Source: JAEHDI01 sp035455185 (GTDB lineage Bacteria; Acidobacteriota; Terriglobia; Bryobacterales; Bryobacteraceae). From it: 23,756 bases of DNA. The notes beneath the pieces were generated by a model. That model worked only from the letters and a program-made list of their open reading frames with translations. It made no database searches and was not told the DNA's origin. The stretch is from positions 1 through 23,756 of the forward strand of contig DATIFQ010000277.1 of the NCBI GenBank assembly GCA_035455185.1, written 5' to 3'. Below, one piece after another: positions 1 to 6,542 of this stretch. The position numbers and the translations under genes were made by a program. Position 1 is the stretch's first letter, and each line of letters opens with the position of its first letter.

Positions 1-172
1 GCGCGAGGCCCGGACGGAGCGGCACAAGCGCGTGGCGAGGCTGGGAGGCGCAGGAACGGCCACGTTGGGCGGTAGTGCTGTCGCTCGCAGGCTGATCGTT
101 CGTGGCGCTTCGTCCATCCTAGGTCGAGGTAGTTGGAGAAGGCAGCGCGGGCACAGCGGCACGCGCAACCCT

Positions 173-376
173 TCACTTGATGTTGATCCGCACCGTGTTT
201 ACGTTCTTGCCGTCAACGGTGAGTTCCACGTCCACTTCGCCGCTACCTCTGAGGCTGCGCCCCACCCACAGGTTCACTTCGTAATCTTCTTTTGGCGTGG
301 TTGTGACGACAAGGTTTTGCAGTTGCCTTGCCTTCCTGATCACCAGGAGGTAATAGAGCAAACATACGAAGTTCAA
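173..376 (-). pseudogene. C-terminal remnant of a TIGR03437-domain protein
   Basis: The last 45 or so residues before the stop (roughly 173-310) have the pattern of the end of a TIGR03437 beta-sandwich domain: a run around WVGRSLRGSGEVDVELTVDG followed by a short strand ending in NTVRINIK. Upstream of this the frame is unlike the family and meets a stop at 410-412, and no signal peptide or first half of the domain is present. It therefore looks like a broken 3' end, not a complete small gene. An intact member of the same family lies immediately upstream on the same strand, so this may be a decayed neighbouring paralogue. The match is made from memory of the family pattern and is short. Confidence 0.4.
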
Positions 377-451
377 CTCACGGCAGCTGTCAACTCCTTC
401 TGCGACGGTCTAATAGACATCTGCTGGTAGGTGTCTGCTCCAGAAGCGCGG

Positions 452-1246
452 CTAATAATCCCACGCCCCCATCACCGTAATCGTCACTTTGTCGGACGTG
501 CGCATGTCATCGATTTCGATCTGTACTGGCCATTCGCCGCCTGCACCGGTTGGGTTGTGAGGCACAACGACGTTGATCTGATTCACGCCAACGAATTCGG
601 GTGAGAGGCCGCAAAAAGTAACAAGAGCAGGAATGCCGTTTATAAAGACGGCCGGCGTTGCGATCGTTGTCCGCAGCTGATCGCGAGATGCCGCACCATC
701 GGCATTGGCCGGCGTCACCGGGCCAAATCCTGTTCCGAGAATCATGATGATTTCCCCGGCTCTGGCCGGGCGAGCAACAACGCCGGGAATAGACTCGTAC
801 TCGCCCGCAACCGATCCATCCGCGTTGATGGCCACAGCTTGGCGCGAGCGAGATGAGATTGTGAAGATACCGGGTGAGACCGGCTCGACTTGCGCACGAA
901 ATGCGGCAGACGTACTTCCACTCACGGTCACAACGATGTCAGTGACTCCGGGTTCCACACGCCAGGGAACTTGGAGATTAATCTGGCTTGGCGAGACGAA
1001 GTGAAGCGGGGCTGTGATTCCGCTGAAAGTGACCGAGACGCCTGCAATCGAGTCAGGCAGGGGAACTGTCGAAGCTGTCGCCGTTGAAGCAGCGAGTCCG
1101 GTTCCGAAGAGCGAAACCAAAGATCCTGGACTGAGAGGTTGGTCCTGTGCAAACGAAGCTGCGTTCACGGCGCCAGTAATGACCGGAGCTTGGCTGTAGC
1201 CGATGGTTGGCGTCAGCGCGATTGCCAGCATAACGAGTGCCTTCAT
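452..1246 (-). CDS. Secreted TIGR03437-domain protein
   Basis: A 264-residue exported protein. Residues 1-20 form a signal peptide (Lys2, hydrophobic core, ending near SQA). The rest, about 22-262, is the TIGR03437 domain, recognisable by GAVNAASF near the start, SPGSLVSLFGTGL, the paired phrases SPSQINLQVPW and GVNQINVVVP, and the ILGTGFGP strand. The domain is a repeated immunoglobulin-like beta fold, strongly expanded in Solibacter-type Acidobacteria, usually at the C-terminus of large secreted proteins; its function is unknown. Here it stands alone. The ATG is well supported: GGAGG lies four bases upstream. A candidate promoter (1387-1392) and a 38-codon leader frame precede it, and the leader frame ends by overlapping this ATG as ATGA, which suggests translational coupling. 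No same-strand gene with related function lies nearby. Confidence 0.85.
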   Translation of the reverse strand: MKALVMLAIALTPTIGYSQAPVITGAVNAASFAQDQPLSPGSLVSLFGTGLAASTATASTVPLPDSIAGVSVTFSGITAPLHFVSPSQINLQVPWRVEPGVTDIVVTVSGSTSAAFRAQVEPVSPGIFTISSRSRQAVAINADGSVAGEYESIPGVVARPARAGEIIMILGTGFGPVTPANADGAASRDQLRTTIATPAVFINGIPALVTFCGLSPEFVGVNQINVVVPHNPTGAGGEWPVQIEIDDMRTSDKVTITVMGAWDY

Positions 1247-1359
1247 ACAACCTCCTTATCCAGGATTTCCATCTTGGCCCTTCCGCGCACAGCCAGCCGT
1301 AGGGTAACCAAGGAGAAGGCCATAGCGCACCAATCGACACAATTCTCTCGGATTTCCAT
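1243..1359 (-). other. Candidate leader ORF (38 codons) overlapping the TIGR03437 gene start
   Basis: An ATG at 1357-1359 opens a 38-codon frame whose TGA overlaps the ATG of the downstream secreted protein. It starts about 20 bases after the predicted transcription start and contains the same 15-base sequence at its beginning (1350-1364) and near its end (1263-1277), 87 bases apart and in the same frame, giving KMEIR and KMEIL. The peptide is not recognised and no Shine-Dalgarno is obvious before its ATG. It could be a real leader peptide that couples translation, or simply non-coding leader RNA with a duplicated motif. Confidence 0.35.
1251..1277 (-). promoter_or_regulatory. Leader element with Shine-Dalgarno (copy 1)
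   Basis: On the minus strand 1251-1270 reads GGAAATCCTGGATAAGGAGG, ending in a strong ribosome-binding site four bases before the ATG of the TIGR03437 gene. The same 20 bases, with one change, sit at the ribosome-binding site of the unrelated membrane protein gene (15616-15635). The adjacent bases CCAAGAT extend the match to a second upstream copy at 1350-1364. Confidence 0.5.
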
Positions 1360-1364
1360 CTTGG
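1350..1364 (-). repeat. Second copy of the leader motif (CCAAGATGGAAATCC)
   Basis: Fifteen bases identical to 1263-1277 occur 87 bases further upstream in the same leader. This copy lacks the Shine-Dalgarno part and provides the ATG of the candidate leader ORF. Confidence 0.6.
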
Positions 1365-1386
1365 GTTCCCCAGCACGGGTTAGCAT

Positions 1387-1392
1387 ATTATA
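1387..1392 (-). promoter_or_regulatory. Candidate -10 box (TATAAT) for the TIGR03437 gene
   Basis: A perfect TATAAT on the minus strand in a locally AT-rich stretch, with no good -35 hexamer 16-18 bases upstream. Transcription from here would give a leader of about 130 bases containing both copies of the leader motif. Confidence 0.4.
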
Positions 1393-1772
1393 CATCCAGT
1401 TGATCCCCCGAGTTGCATTTTTTCGAGGGAACCGCCTTCGCCCCGTGGCAAACGCCACTTTCGCCTGGCGCAAAACCAAAACCGGCAAGTCCCATCATTC
1501 CAGTAAGTTCCGGGCGCAACCCTCCGTCCCTCAGCCTCCTTCTCCTGAGATTTCGATACAAACTTCCTCCGTCTAACCCGTCCCCACCGGTAAGGCGGCA
1601 ATCCGGCGCACCATCGCCCCGAACAGCCGCCGTTTCAGATAGCCCTCGGCCAGCAGTAGCCAGTATTAAACCGGCGTGCTTGATCACTCGGCCGCGTGCT
1701 TCCTCGTTCCAGAACCTGATGGTTTTGGAAAGGCTCGACGGTGCTCAAGAAGCCCTTTCGCTGCCGCACGTC

Positions 1773-1895
1773 TCATAGCCTCTGCGCAAGGGGGTTTTGG
1801 AAAGGCTCTGGCGCGTCGCTCAGCGCCTCGAAGGCTCTGACTACCGTACCGACTCCAGCGCCCATTCTGCGGGTAATGGTGGGCCGATCCGTTCC
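1773..1895 (-). pseudogene. Serine recombinase C-terminal (HTH) remnant
   Basis: The minus-strand frame ending at 1773 reads ITRRMGAGVGTVVRAFEAL followed by PEPFQN. This is close to the helix-turn-helix tail of resolvase/invertase serine recombinases and to the fragment at 2510-2646 in this window, which has IARRTGAGVGTVVRAY and PEPFRE. A stop lies shortly upstream and nothing of the catalytic domain is seen. The DNA string GAGCCTTTCC with flanking bases occurs again at about 1727-1740 and 2508-2517, so this stretch (1480-2000) seems to hold several overlapping recombinase tails. Otherwise 1400-1700 shows no gene I can support. Confidence 0.4.
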
Positions 1896-2006
1896 CGCTC
1901 AAACTCGCCAACGCTGCACGCCCCAGTTGCCCTCCCCAGCTTGGGGGAGACCTTTTTCCCACCCTTACGGGATGTGCGGAGGCACGAAGCGCCGTAGACT
2001 TAGCTC

Positions 2007-2498
2007 ATGCAGAAGAATCAACTGACGAAGGACATCGCCATTGCCCTCATTACGGGAGTCACCCTGTTGTGGTGTGCCGCTCCCATGCAGGCTGACGAGA
2101 CCAGCAAGGCCGCAAAGGCCGAGGAACTGCTGCAACTGACGCAGGGCGACCAGATGATGAAGTCGTTTCTCGCGCCGATGAAAGGCGTACTGACGGCGGA
2201 TATGAACAAGACGGACATGCCTGCTGAGAAGCGTGCGAAGGCTAGTGAAATGCAGGCGAAGATCATGACGATGATCGCCGACCGTCTCAGCAAAGCCAGG
2301 CCTGCGCTCGTGAAGGCCTACACCGATACTTTCACGGAAGGGGAAATCGACGGCATTTTGGCATTCTACAAATCGCCCGCTGGACAAGCCTTGCTTCAGA
2401 GAATGCCGCAGGTTATGGAGCGCTCAATGCCGGTGATCATGCAGTTGATGGGCGACCTGCAACCGGAAATAAAGAGGATGACGGAAGAACTGAAGTAG
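2007..2498 (+). CDS. Secreted DUF2059-domain protein
   Basis: A 163-residue protein with a signal peptide (about residues 1-29, cleavage near MQA|D) and a DUF2059 domain covering most of the remainder. The family hallmark is visible near residues 110-135: TFTEGEIDGILAFYKSPAGQ, then a helical tail rich in Met (PQVMERSMPVIMQLM). DUF2059 proteins are small helical secreted or periplasmic proteins of unknown function. No clear Shine-Dalgarno precedes the ATG; the upstream DNA is recombinase remnant. It is the only plus-strand gene among minus-strand debris here, and could be cargo of the accessory region or a chromosomal gene isolated by insertions. The reading frame itself appears intact. Confidence 0.75.
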   Translation: MQKNQLTKDIAIALITGVTLLWCAAPMQADETSKAAKAEELLQLTQGDQMMKSFLAPMKGVLTADMNKTDMPAEKRAKASEMQAKIMTMIADRLSKARPALVKAYTDTFTEGEIDGILAFYKSPAGQALLQRMPQVMERSMPVIMQLMGDLQPEIKRMTEELK

Positions 2499-2509
2499 AT
2501 GGCTCTCGG

Positions 2510-2646
2510 AAAGGCTCTGGCACGGCATTGGACGCACGATAGGCCCTGACTACCGTTCCAACTCCCGCTCCCGTCCTGCGCGCGATTTCCGGCCAGGAGA
2601 GCCGCTCGTGGTTCCGCAGACGGGCGACTTCCGCCCGGTTTAGCAT
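2510..2646 (-). pseudogene. Serine recombinase C-terminal (HTH) remnant
   Basis: From an ATG at 2644-2646 the minus-strand frame reads LNRAEVARLRNHERLSWPEI followed by ARRTGAGVGTVVRAYRA. This is the typical DNA-binding helix-turn-helix tail of small serine recombinases. No catalytic N-terminal domain (the serine-containing YxRVST part) lies upstream; instead another recombinase tail follows at 2685-2888. The open frame continues antisense into the 3' end of the DUF2059 gene, which is not part of the homology. Read as a fragment, not a functional gene. Confidence 0.6.
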
Positions 2647-2684
2647 CGCCTCGCCTTCTTTCTCCCGACCAGCGCCCCGATCCG

Positions 2685-2888
2685 TTAGCCAGGATGGGAG
2701 GACTGACCATCGAGCGCTCGCAGCATCCGCTGCACGGTCATGGCGCTGGCACCGACCGCCCTTGCGATTTCGCGCAGGCTGCGGCCCTCGCGGAGGAGCC
2801 GCAGCACCTTGCGCCGGTCAACTACGCGGTGGGGGCGGCCAAGGCGCTTGCCCTCGGCCACAGCACGGGCCAGACCGGCGCGAACGCG
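2685..2888 (-). pseudogene. Serine recombinase C-terminal remnant with in-frame stop
   Basis: Reading the minus strand, a TAA at 2889-2891 interrupts what should be the IxERVRAGL junction. After it the frame continues RVRAGLARAVAEGKRLGRP, then a helix-turn-helix segment (LREGRSLREIARAVGASAMT) and a stop at 2685-2687. GKRLGRP followed by an HTH is the standard tail of resolvase-type serine recombinases. The upstream stop, the missing catalytic domain and the neighbouring second tail mark it as a pseudogene. It lies directly upstream of the integrase. Confidence 0.7.
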
Positions 2889-2946
2889 TTACTCGATCCT
2901 ATACGGCAAGTAAGAACGGAACAAGTTACTGAAGGCCGAATTTGCC

Positions 2947-4512
2947 GTGGTTGGCCTCTATGAACGTACCGACTTCCCTCACAACCATTCTGGCCTCTTC
3001 CTCTTGGATTGGCCTATCCTCGTGCATGACCTCATCCCGGTGACGCCACAGCTCCTCAAAGTCAACAGTCCGCTTTTTGGGCAGGTAGACGCCTTCCTGG
3101 AACAGAAGAGCGGCGCGCAGCCGGGGACTCTCCGCAAGTACAAACGGCTAATGGGGGCACTGGAGATCTTCGCGCGGCATCGGGGCATAGACGCGGTCTC
3201 TCGGGTACGGTTGGAGGACCTGGATGCTTACCGGAAGGGCCGCAAGGTCAACGCACTGACCTGGACAAAAGAGCTTCAGTTGCTTCGACAGTTCTTTGGA
3301 TTCTGCCAGCGGCGGAAATGGTGCGAGGGAAACCCGGCGAAGGATATGGAGATGCCATCAGAGCCGAAGCCGTCACCAAGGGAGCCGTATACCGCGGAAG
3401 AGATTGCGCGGATTCTGGCAGCCTGTGAGACTTTCGGCAAGGGGCAATACGAGCGACTGAGGGCGCGCGCGGCGATCCTGTTGATGCGTTACTACGGATT
3501 GCGCGTCTCGGACGTCGCTACGCTTGAACGAGCGCGGGTGCGAAGCGGTCAGCTATTCCTCCATGCCCTCAAGAACGGCGCTCCACTGTGGCTGCCCCTC
3601 TATCCAGCCGTTGAGTTCGCCCTGGAATGCCTCCCTGCTCCAAGGGGAGCAACTGACACGCGGTATTTTTTCTGGACCGGGCTAGGATCGCGCGACGGGC
3701 AAATCAAGACCTTTGACCGGACGCTACAGGCGGTTTTTACTGAGAGTAGAGTCGCGGGCGCACACGCTCACCGATTCCGCCACACGCTGGCCACGGAGAT
3801 CCTGTCAAGCGGGGGCAGCATCGAAGACGCGGCCAACATTCTCGGCGATTCACCAGCGATCATCCGTAAGCATTATCTGAAGTGGAGTCCAGCGTATCAG
3901 CAGCGCACAATGGAGGTCTTGGCGCGGGTTCATGGTACACCTGCGGTACACGAAAAAAGAGTGCCCACAAATCCTTTGGAATCAAAAGATTGGGCTGGTG
4001 CTGGAGGAGGGGGTCGAACCCTCATGACCAGTGAAGGTCGCGGGATTTTGAGTCCCGTGCGTCTGCCAGTTCCGCCACTCCAGCGATCGGCAGGTGGGGC
4101 GGGCGCGCCGCCTCTTCGAGTATATCAGCCTCAGGCGAGCTGGGACGCCAGTTCGCGGGCGCGCTCGAACAGCATGCCCGTCTCGCTGCTACACCCCAGG
4201 AAGCGCATGCCGCGCTCCTTCCAGAACTGCGCCAGCTTCAGCGTACGGGTCTGCGTGCCCGGCGCCACCCCGCGTTCGATACAGGCGTCCCGCACCTTCT
4301 CCATCGCCTCCACCATCGTCGGGTGCTGGAATTCGCCCGGCACGCCGAGCGAGATCGAAAGGTCCGCCGGGCCTACCATCACGGCATCGAGGCCCGGCAC
4401 CGACAGCAGCTCGCCACAGGCCTCCACCGCGCGCCGTGTCTCGATCTGGAGCACCACCATCGTGTTCCCGTTGACGTGCCCGATCACCTCGGGGAAGCTC
4501 GCGCTCTCGTAA
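2947..4512 (+). CDS. Tyrosine recombinase/integrase, frame open through tRNA-Leu
   Basis: A site-specific tyrosine integrase. Residues about 45-135 look like the SAM-like core-binding domain. The catalytic domain at about 140-325 carries Arg186 (YGLRVSD), Lys209 (LKNG), His275-x-x-Arg278 (HRFR) and nucleophile Tyr310 (KHYLKW); the usual His/Trp nine residues before the Tyr is Asp301. The expected protein ends around residue 345, but no stop occurs: the frame crosses the whole tRNA-Leu gene (from residue 350) and runs antisense into the aldolase gene, adding about 170 residues that cannot be native. This fits integration at the tRNA 3' end, where the native stop would lie across the attachment site. 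The start is uncertain: GTG at 2947 is the first possible, GTG at 3022 an alternative; no strong ribosome-binding site was seen. Confidence 0.75.
   Translation: MVGLYERTDFPHNHSGLFLLDWPILVHDLIPVTPQLLKVNSPLFGQVDAFLEQKSGAQPGTLRKYKRLMGALEIFARHRGIDAVSRVRLEDLDAYRKGRKVNALTWTKELQLLRQFFGFCQRRKWCEGNPAKDMEMPSEPKPSPREPYTAEEIARILAACETFGKGQYERLRARAAILLMRYYGLRVSDVATLERARVRSGQLFLHALKNGAPLWLPLYPAVEFALECLPAPRGATDTRYFFWTGLGSRDGQIKTFDRTLQAVFTESRVAGAHAHRFRHTLATEILSSGGSIEDAANILGDSPAIIRKHYLKWSPAYQQRTMEVLARVHGTPAVHEKRVPTNPLESKDWAGAGGGGRTLMTSEGRGILSPVRLPVPPLQRSAGGAGAPPLRVYQPQASWDASSRARSNSMPVSLLHPRKRMPRSFQNCASFSVRVCVPGATPRSIQASRTFSIASTIVGCWNSPGTPSEIERSAGPTITASRPGTDSSSPQASTARRVSIWSTTIVFPLTCPITSGKLALS
3996..4084 (-). 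tRNA. tRNA-Leu (anticodon CAA)
   Basis: The minus strand folds as a class II tRNA. The acceptor arms GCTGGAG (5', 4078-4084) and CTCCAGC (3') pair perfectly, the anticodon stem is CGGGA/TCCCG around loop CTCAAAA giving anticodon CAA (codon UUG), there is a long variable arm, and the T arm is GAGGG-TTCGACC-CCCTC. CCA is encoded at 3996-3998. The 3' end faces the integrase and the accessory zone, as in tRNA-targeted integrative elements, so the T-arm/3' end is the probable attachment site. No second copy of the 3' end was found in the window. Confidence 0.95.
4119..4124 (-). promoter_or_regulatory. Candidate -10 box (TATACT) for tRNA-Leu
   Basis: TATACT on the minus strand lies 35 bases before the tRNA 5' end, in the short gap between the aldolase stop and the tRNA. 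No convincing -35 hexamer is visible within the aldolase 3' end. Confidence 0.35.
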
Positions 4513-4895
4513 TCGGTCTGCATCGCCGTAAGCCCGTAGCCTCGTATGCCGGCCGGCGGAAACTTCGTCCAGCTCACGGCGCGCTCCAGTAAAGCCGGCT
4601 CCTCCACGCGCGGGAAGATAACACCCTGCGCCCCGCAGTCGAGCGCGCGCGTGATGAGCGAATACTGGAGCTCGGCGACGCGGGCGAGCGGGCACAGTCC
4701 CGCGAGGTTCGCCACGCGGCAGACGTCCTGCACCGTCTCAACGCCGAACCCGCCGTGCTCGGTGTCGATGAACGCCCAGTGAAAACCGGCGGCCGCCAAA
4801 AGCCTGGAGATCTCCGGGCAGCGAAACTGGCCAAAGCTTGTCCCAAGCTGAATTTGGCCTTCCTTGAGTGCCTGTTTGACGCGATTTTTTGTCAT
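4131..4895 (-). CDS. HpcH/HpaI family aldolase (2-keto-acid aldolase)
   Basis: A 254-residue class II (metal-dependent) pyruvate aldolase of the HpcH/HpaI/citrate-lyase-beta family, a TIM barrel that cleaves 4-hydroxy-2-oxo acids to pyruvate and an aldehyde. Visible landmarks are LGTSFG near the start, the catalytic IDTEHG (Asp44, Glu46, His47), GAQGVIFPRVE, the metal-ligand Glu in LQIETRRAVE, and VGPADLSISLG. The length is normal for the family. The substrate cannot be told; relatives act on 2-keto-3-deoxy-L-rhamnonate, 2-keto-3-deoxyglucarate or 4-hydroxy-2-oxoheptanedioate. The ATG lies 9 bases after the bshC stop, so it is probably the last gene of the PilZ/J-bshC transcript. The out-of-frame integrase tail overlaps its 3' half antisense. 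Confidence 0.85.
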   Translation of the reverse strand: MTKNRVKQALKEGQIQLGTSFGQFRCPEISRLLAAAGFHWAFIDTEHGGFGVETVQDVCRVANLAGLCPLARVAELQYSLITRALDCGAQGVIFPRVEEPALLERAVSWTKFPPAGIRGYGLTAMQTDYESASFPEVIGHVNGNTMVVLQIETRRAVEACGELLSVPGLDAVMVGPADLSISLGVPGEFQHPTMVEAMEKVRDACIERGVAPGTQTRTLKLAQFWKERGMRFLGCSSETGMLFERARELASQLA

Positions 4896-4904
4896 GTGAG
4901 CAGT

Positions 4905-6530
4905 TCAGACAACCAGGACTTGATGGTCCGGGCAGTCAAGCTGCACATTGTCATAAATCGCGTCGAGGAGTTCAAGCCCATGCTTGGCCAGAAACGGGAG
5001 GATCGAGTAGAGCCGTTCCTGGAGGTGCCTCTCGGGATAGACGAGGCCGTACACGTAGGCAGCCTCCTCGGCCGCCCGCTCGTCGCGGCGCAGCGATTCA
5101 CGAGCCACTTTGTGCTCCAGCTTGGTGAACTGGTGAACGATCTTCCGGCGGCTTGTGTCGAGCGCGGCCGCCAGCGTCGGATCGAAGCGCACGAGTTCCG
5201 CCCGGAGCCGCTCGATGTGTTTCTCGGTCGCCGCCGACGCCTCCCAAAGACAGCGGCTTAGTCCCGGAGGCACGAGCCGGGACGCGATCCGCTCCCTCAG
5301 CGCCCCCTCGCCGTGGTAGAAGTCGCCAAACGCCAGACCGTAACGCGAGATGAGCCTGTCGCTGCGCGAATCGAGGAGTGTGAAGCCCGCGCGGGGCACA
5401 ACCACCGGCATCCGCCCCAGAAGCGTGCGATAGAGCACCTGCGACTGCGCAAGATAGGCCAACTCAGCCGGCCCCACAACCGTAGCCGCCACCGGCAACA
5501 GGTAATCCTGAACGACGGGCCGCAACAGCGCGTTCGGAGAGAGGCTCTCCGCGCGGCCGGCGAGTTCGTCCGCCGAGATGCGGAGTGTCCCGGCGATGTA
5601 GCTGTCTTCGGTCCGCCGCAACGGCAGACGCCGTCCACCCTCCAGGAGAAACAGGAGCGAACTTTGCGACTCCACATGAACCTGAGCGTGATACCCCGCG
5701 GCCGCCAGAGCGCTGTTCCGCTCCAGCACCGCCGGCACGAGGTCGCCTGCGGCCTCGAGTGACCGGCGCAGGACCGGCGCCGCCAGCTCACGCAACGCGG
5801 GCTGCATCGGATCGAAGTACACAAGTCCGAACTTCTCGAGCAGCCGGCGAAGCAGTTCGTGGAACGCCGCGCCGAAACTCCGGCCCTCCGTGTAAGTCTG
5901 CTCGACCAATGCGGCGACGTCGTCTCCGAACGCAAACCCCGAGAGAGTCCGCCGGAGCTCACCGGTCAACTCGCCGGAAAACGGCGCCTCTCCGACCGGT
6001 CCGTCCGTGCGGGCAGGCGATCGTGCTTCGAGCCGCACCGGGCGGTGCGCCGCGTCAAAGATCCAGCAGTGATCCACCTCGGCGAAATCGTGGTCCTCGG
6101 TAGCCAGCCAGAAAACCGGAACGGCGGGCATTCCCTGCTCGGTGAGCCGGGCAGCGAGCTTCACCGCGGTCAGCGCCTTGTAGATCGTGTACGCGGGACC
6201 GGAGTACAGCCCAACTTGCTGCCCGGCCACCACCACCACCGTTCCGGGGTGGGCGAGCCGGTCGAGCGTCGGGTGGTCGCCGTTCTGCTCCCTAAGGGCA
6301 CTCACCAGCGCCGTGCGGCGTTCGTCGGGGAAATCGAGGCGGCTTACGGCTTCCTGGAAACTCGCAGGCTGACGGGGAGGGAGTTCATAAAAGCCGGCAA
6401 CTTTCTCAAAATGGTAGACATAGTCCTCGAACAACCGGCTGGTGTGGGGAAGTTCCGTGTGACGCAGGCAGCGCGATTCCATCGGGAAGTCCAAGGGTAG
6501 CAGATGATCGATCCTTCCCGAAAGTCGCAA
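4905..6530 (-). CDS. bshC: Bacillithiol biosynthesis cysteine-adding enzyme BshC
   Basis: BshC is thought to add cysteine to GlcN-malate as the last step of bacillithiol synthesis, the low-molecular-weight thiol used in place of glutathione. The family is recognised by the nucleotide-binding-like region VVVVAGQQVGLYSGPAYT, then VFWLATEDHDFAEVDH, the LRPVVQDYLLP segment with GPAELAYLAQSQ, and a helical coiled-coil C-terminus ending in YDNVQLDCPDHQVL. From the TTG at 6530 it has 541 residues, close to family length. The ATG at 6482 (residue 17, MESRCLRH) is an equally plausible start, since homologues begin near that point. It sits 12 bases after the PilZ/J gene and 9 before the aldolase. The bshA and bshB genes are not in the window. 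Confidence 0.9.
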   Translation of the reverse strand: MRLSGRIDHLLPLDFPMESRCLRHTELPHTSRLFEDYVYHFEKVAGFYELPPRQPASFQEAVSRLDFPDERRTALVSALREQNGDHPTLDRLAHPGTVVVVAGQQVGLYSGPAYTIYKALTAVKLAARLTEQGMPAVPVFWLATEDHDFAEVDHCWIFDAAHRPVRLEARSPARTDGPVGEAPFSGELTGELRRTLSGFAFGDDVAALVEQTYTEGRSFGAAFHELLRRLLEKFGLVYFDPMQPALRELAAPVLRRSLEAAGDLVPAVLERNSALAAAGYHAQVHVESQSSLLFLLEGGRRLPLRRTEDSYIAGTLRISADELAGRAESLSPNALLRPVVQDYLLPVAATVVGPAELAYLAQSQVLYRTLLGRMPVVVPRAGFTLLDSRSDRLISRYGLAFGDFYHGEGALRERIASRLVPPGLSRCLWEASAATEKHIERLRAELVRFDPTLAAALDTSRRKIVHQFTKLEHKVARESLRRDERAAEEAAYVYGLVYPERHLQERLYSILPFLAKHGLELLDAIYDNVQLDCPDHQVLVV

Positions 6531-6542
6531 CGGCCGCCGCTA

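Noticed and set aside
32..430. 132-codon plus-strand frame at the left edge
   Set aside because: No recognisable motif and low-complexity start; the opposite strand carries the TIGR03437-like remnant.
1..2946. Second copy of the tRNA-Leu 3' end as the far attachment site
   Set aside because: Searched by eye for GGGTCGAACC and the acceptor sequence; none found, so the far end is outside the window or lost.
2947..4512. Asp301 at the usual His/Trp position of the integrase as evidence of inactivation
   Set aside because: This position varies in active tyrosine recombinases of similar type, and the other catalytic residues (Arg, Lys, HxxR, Tyr) are present.
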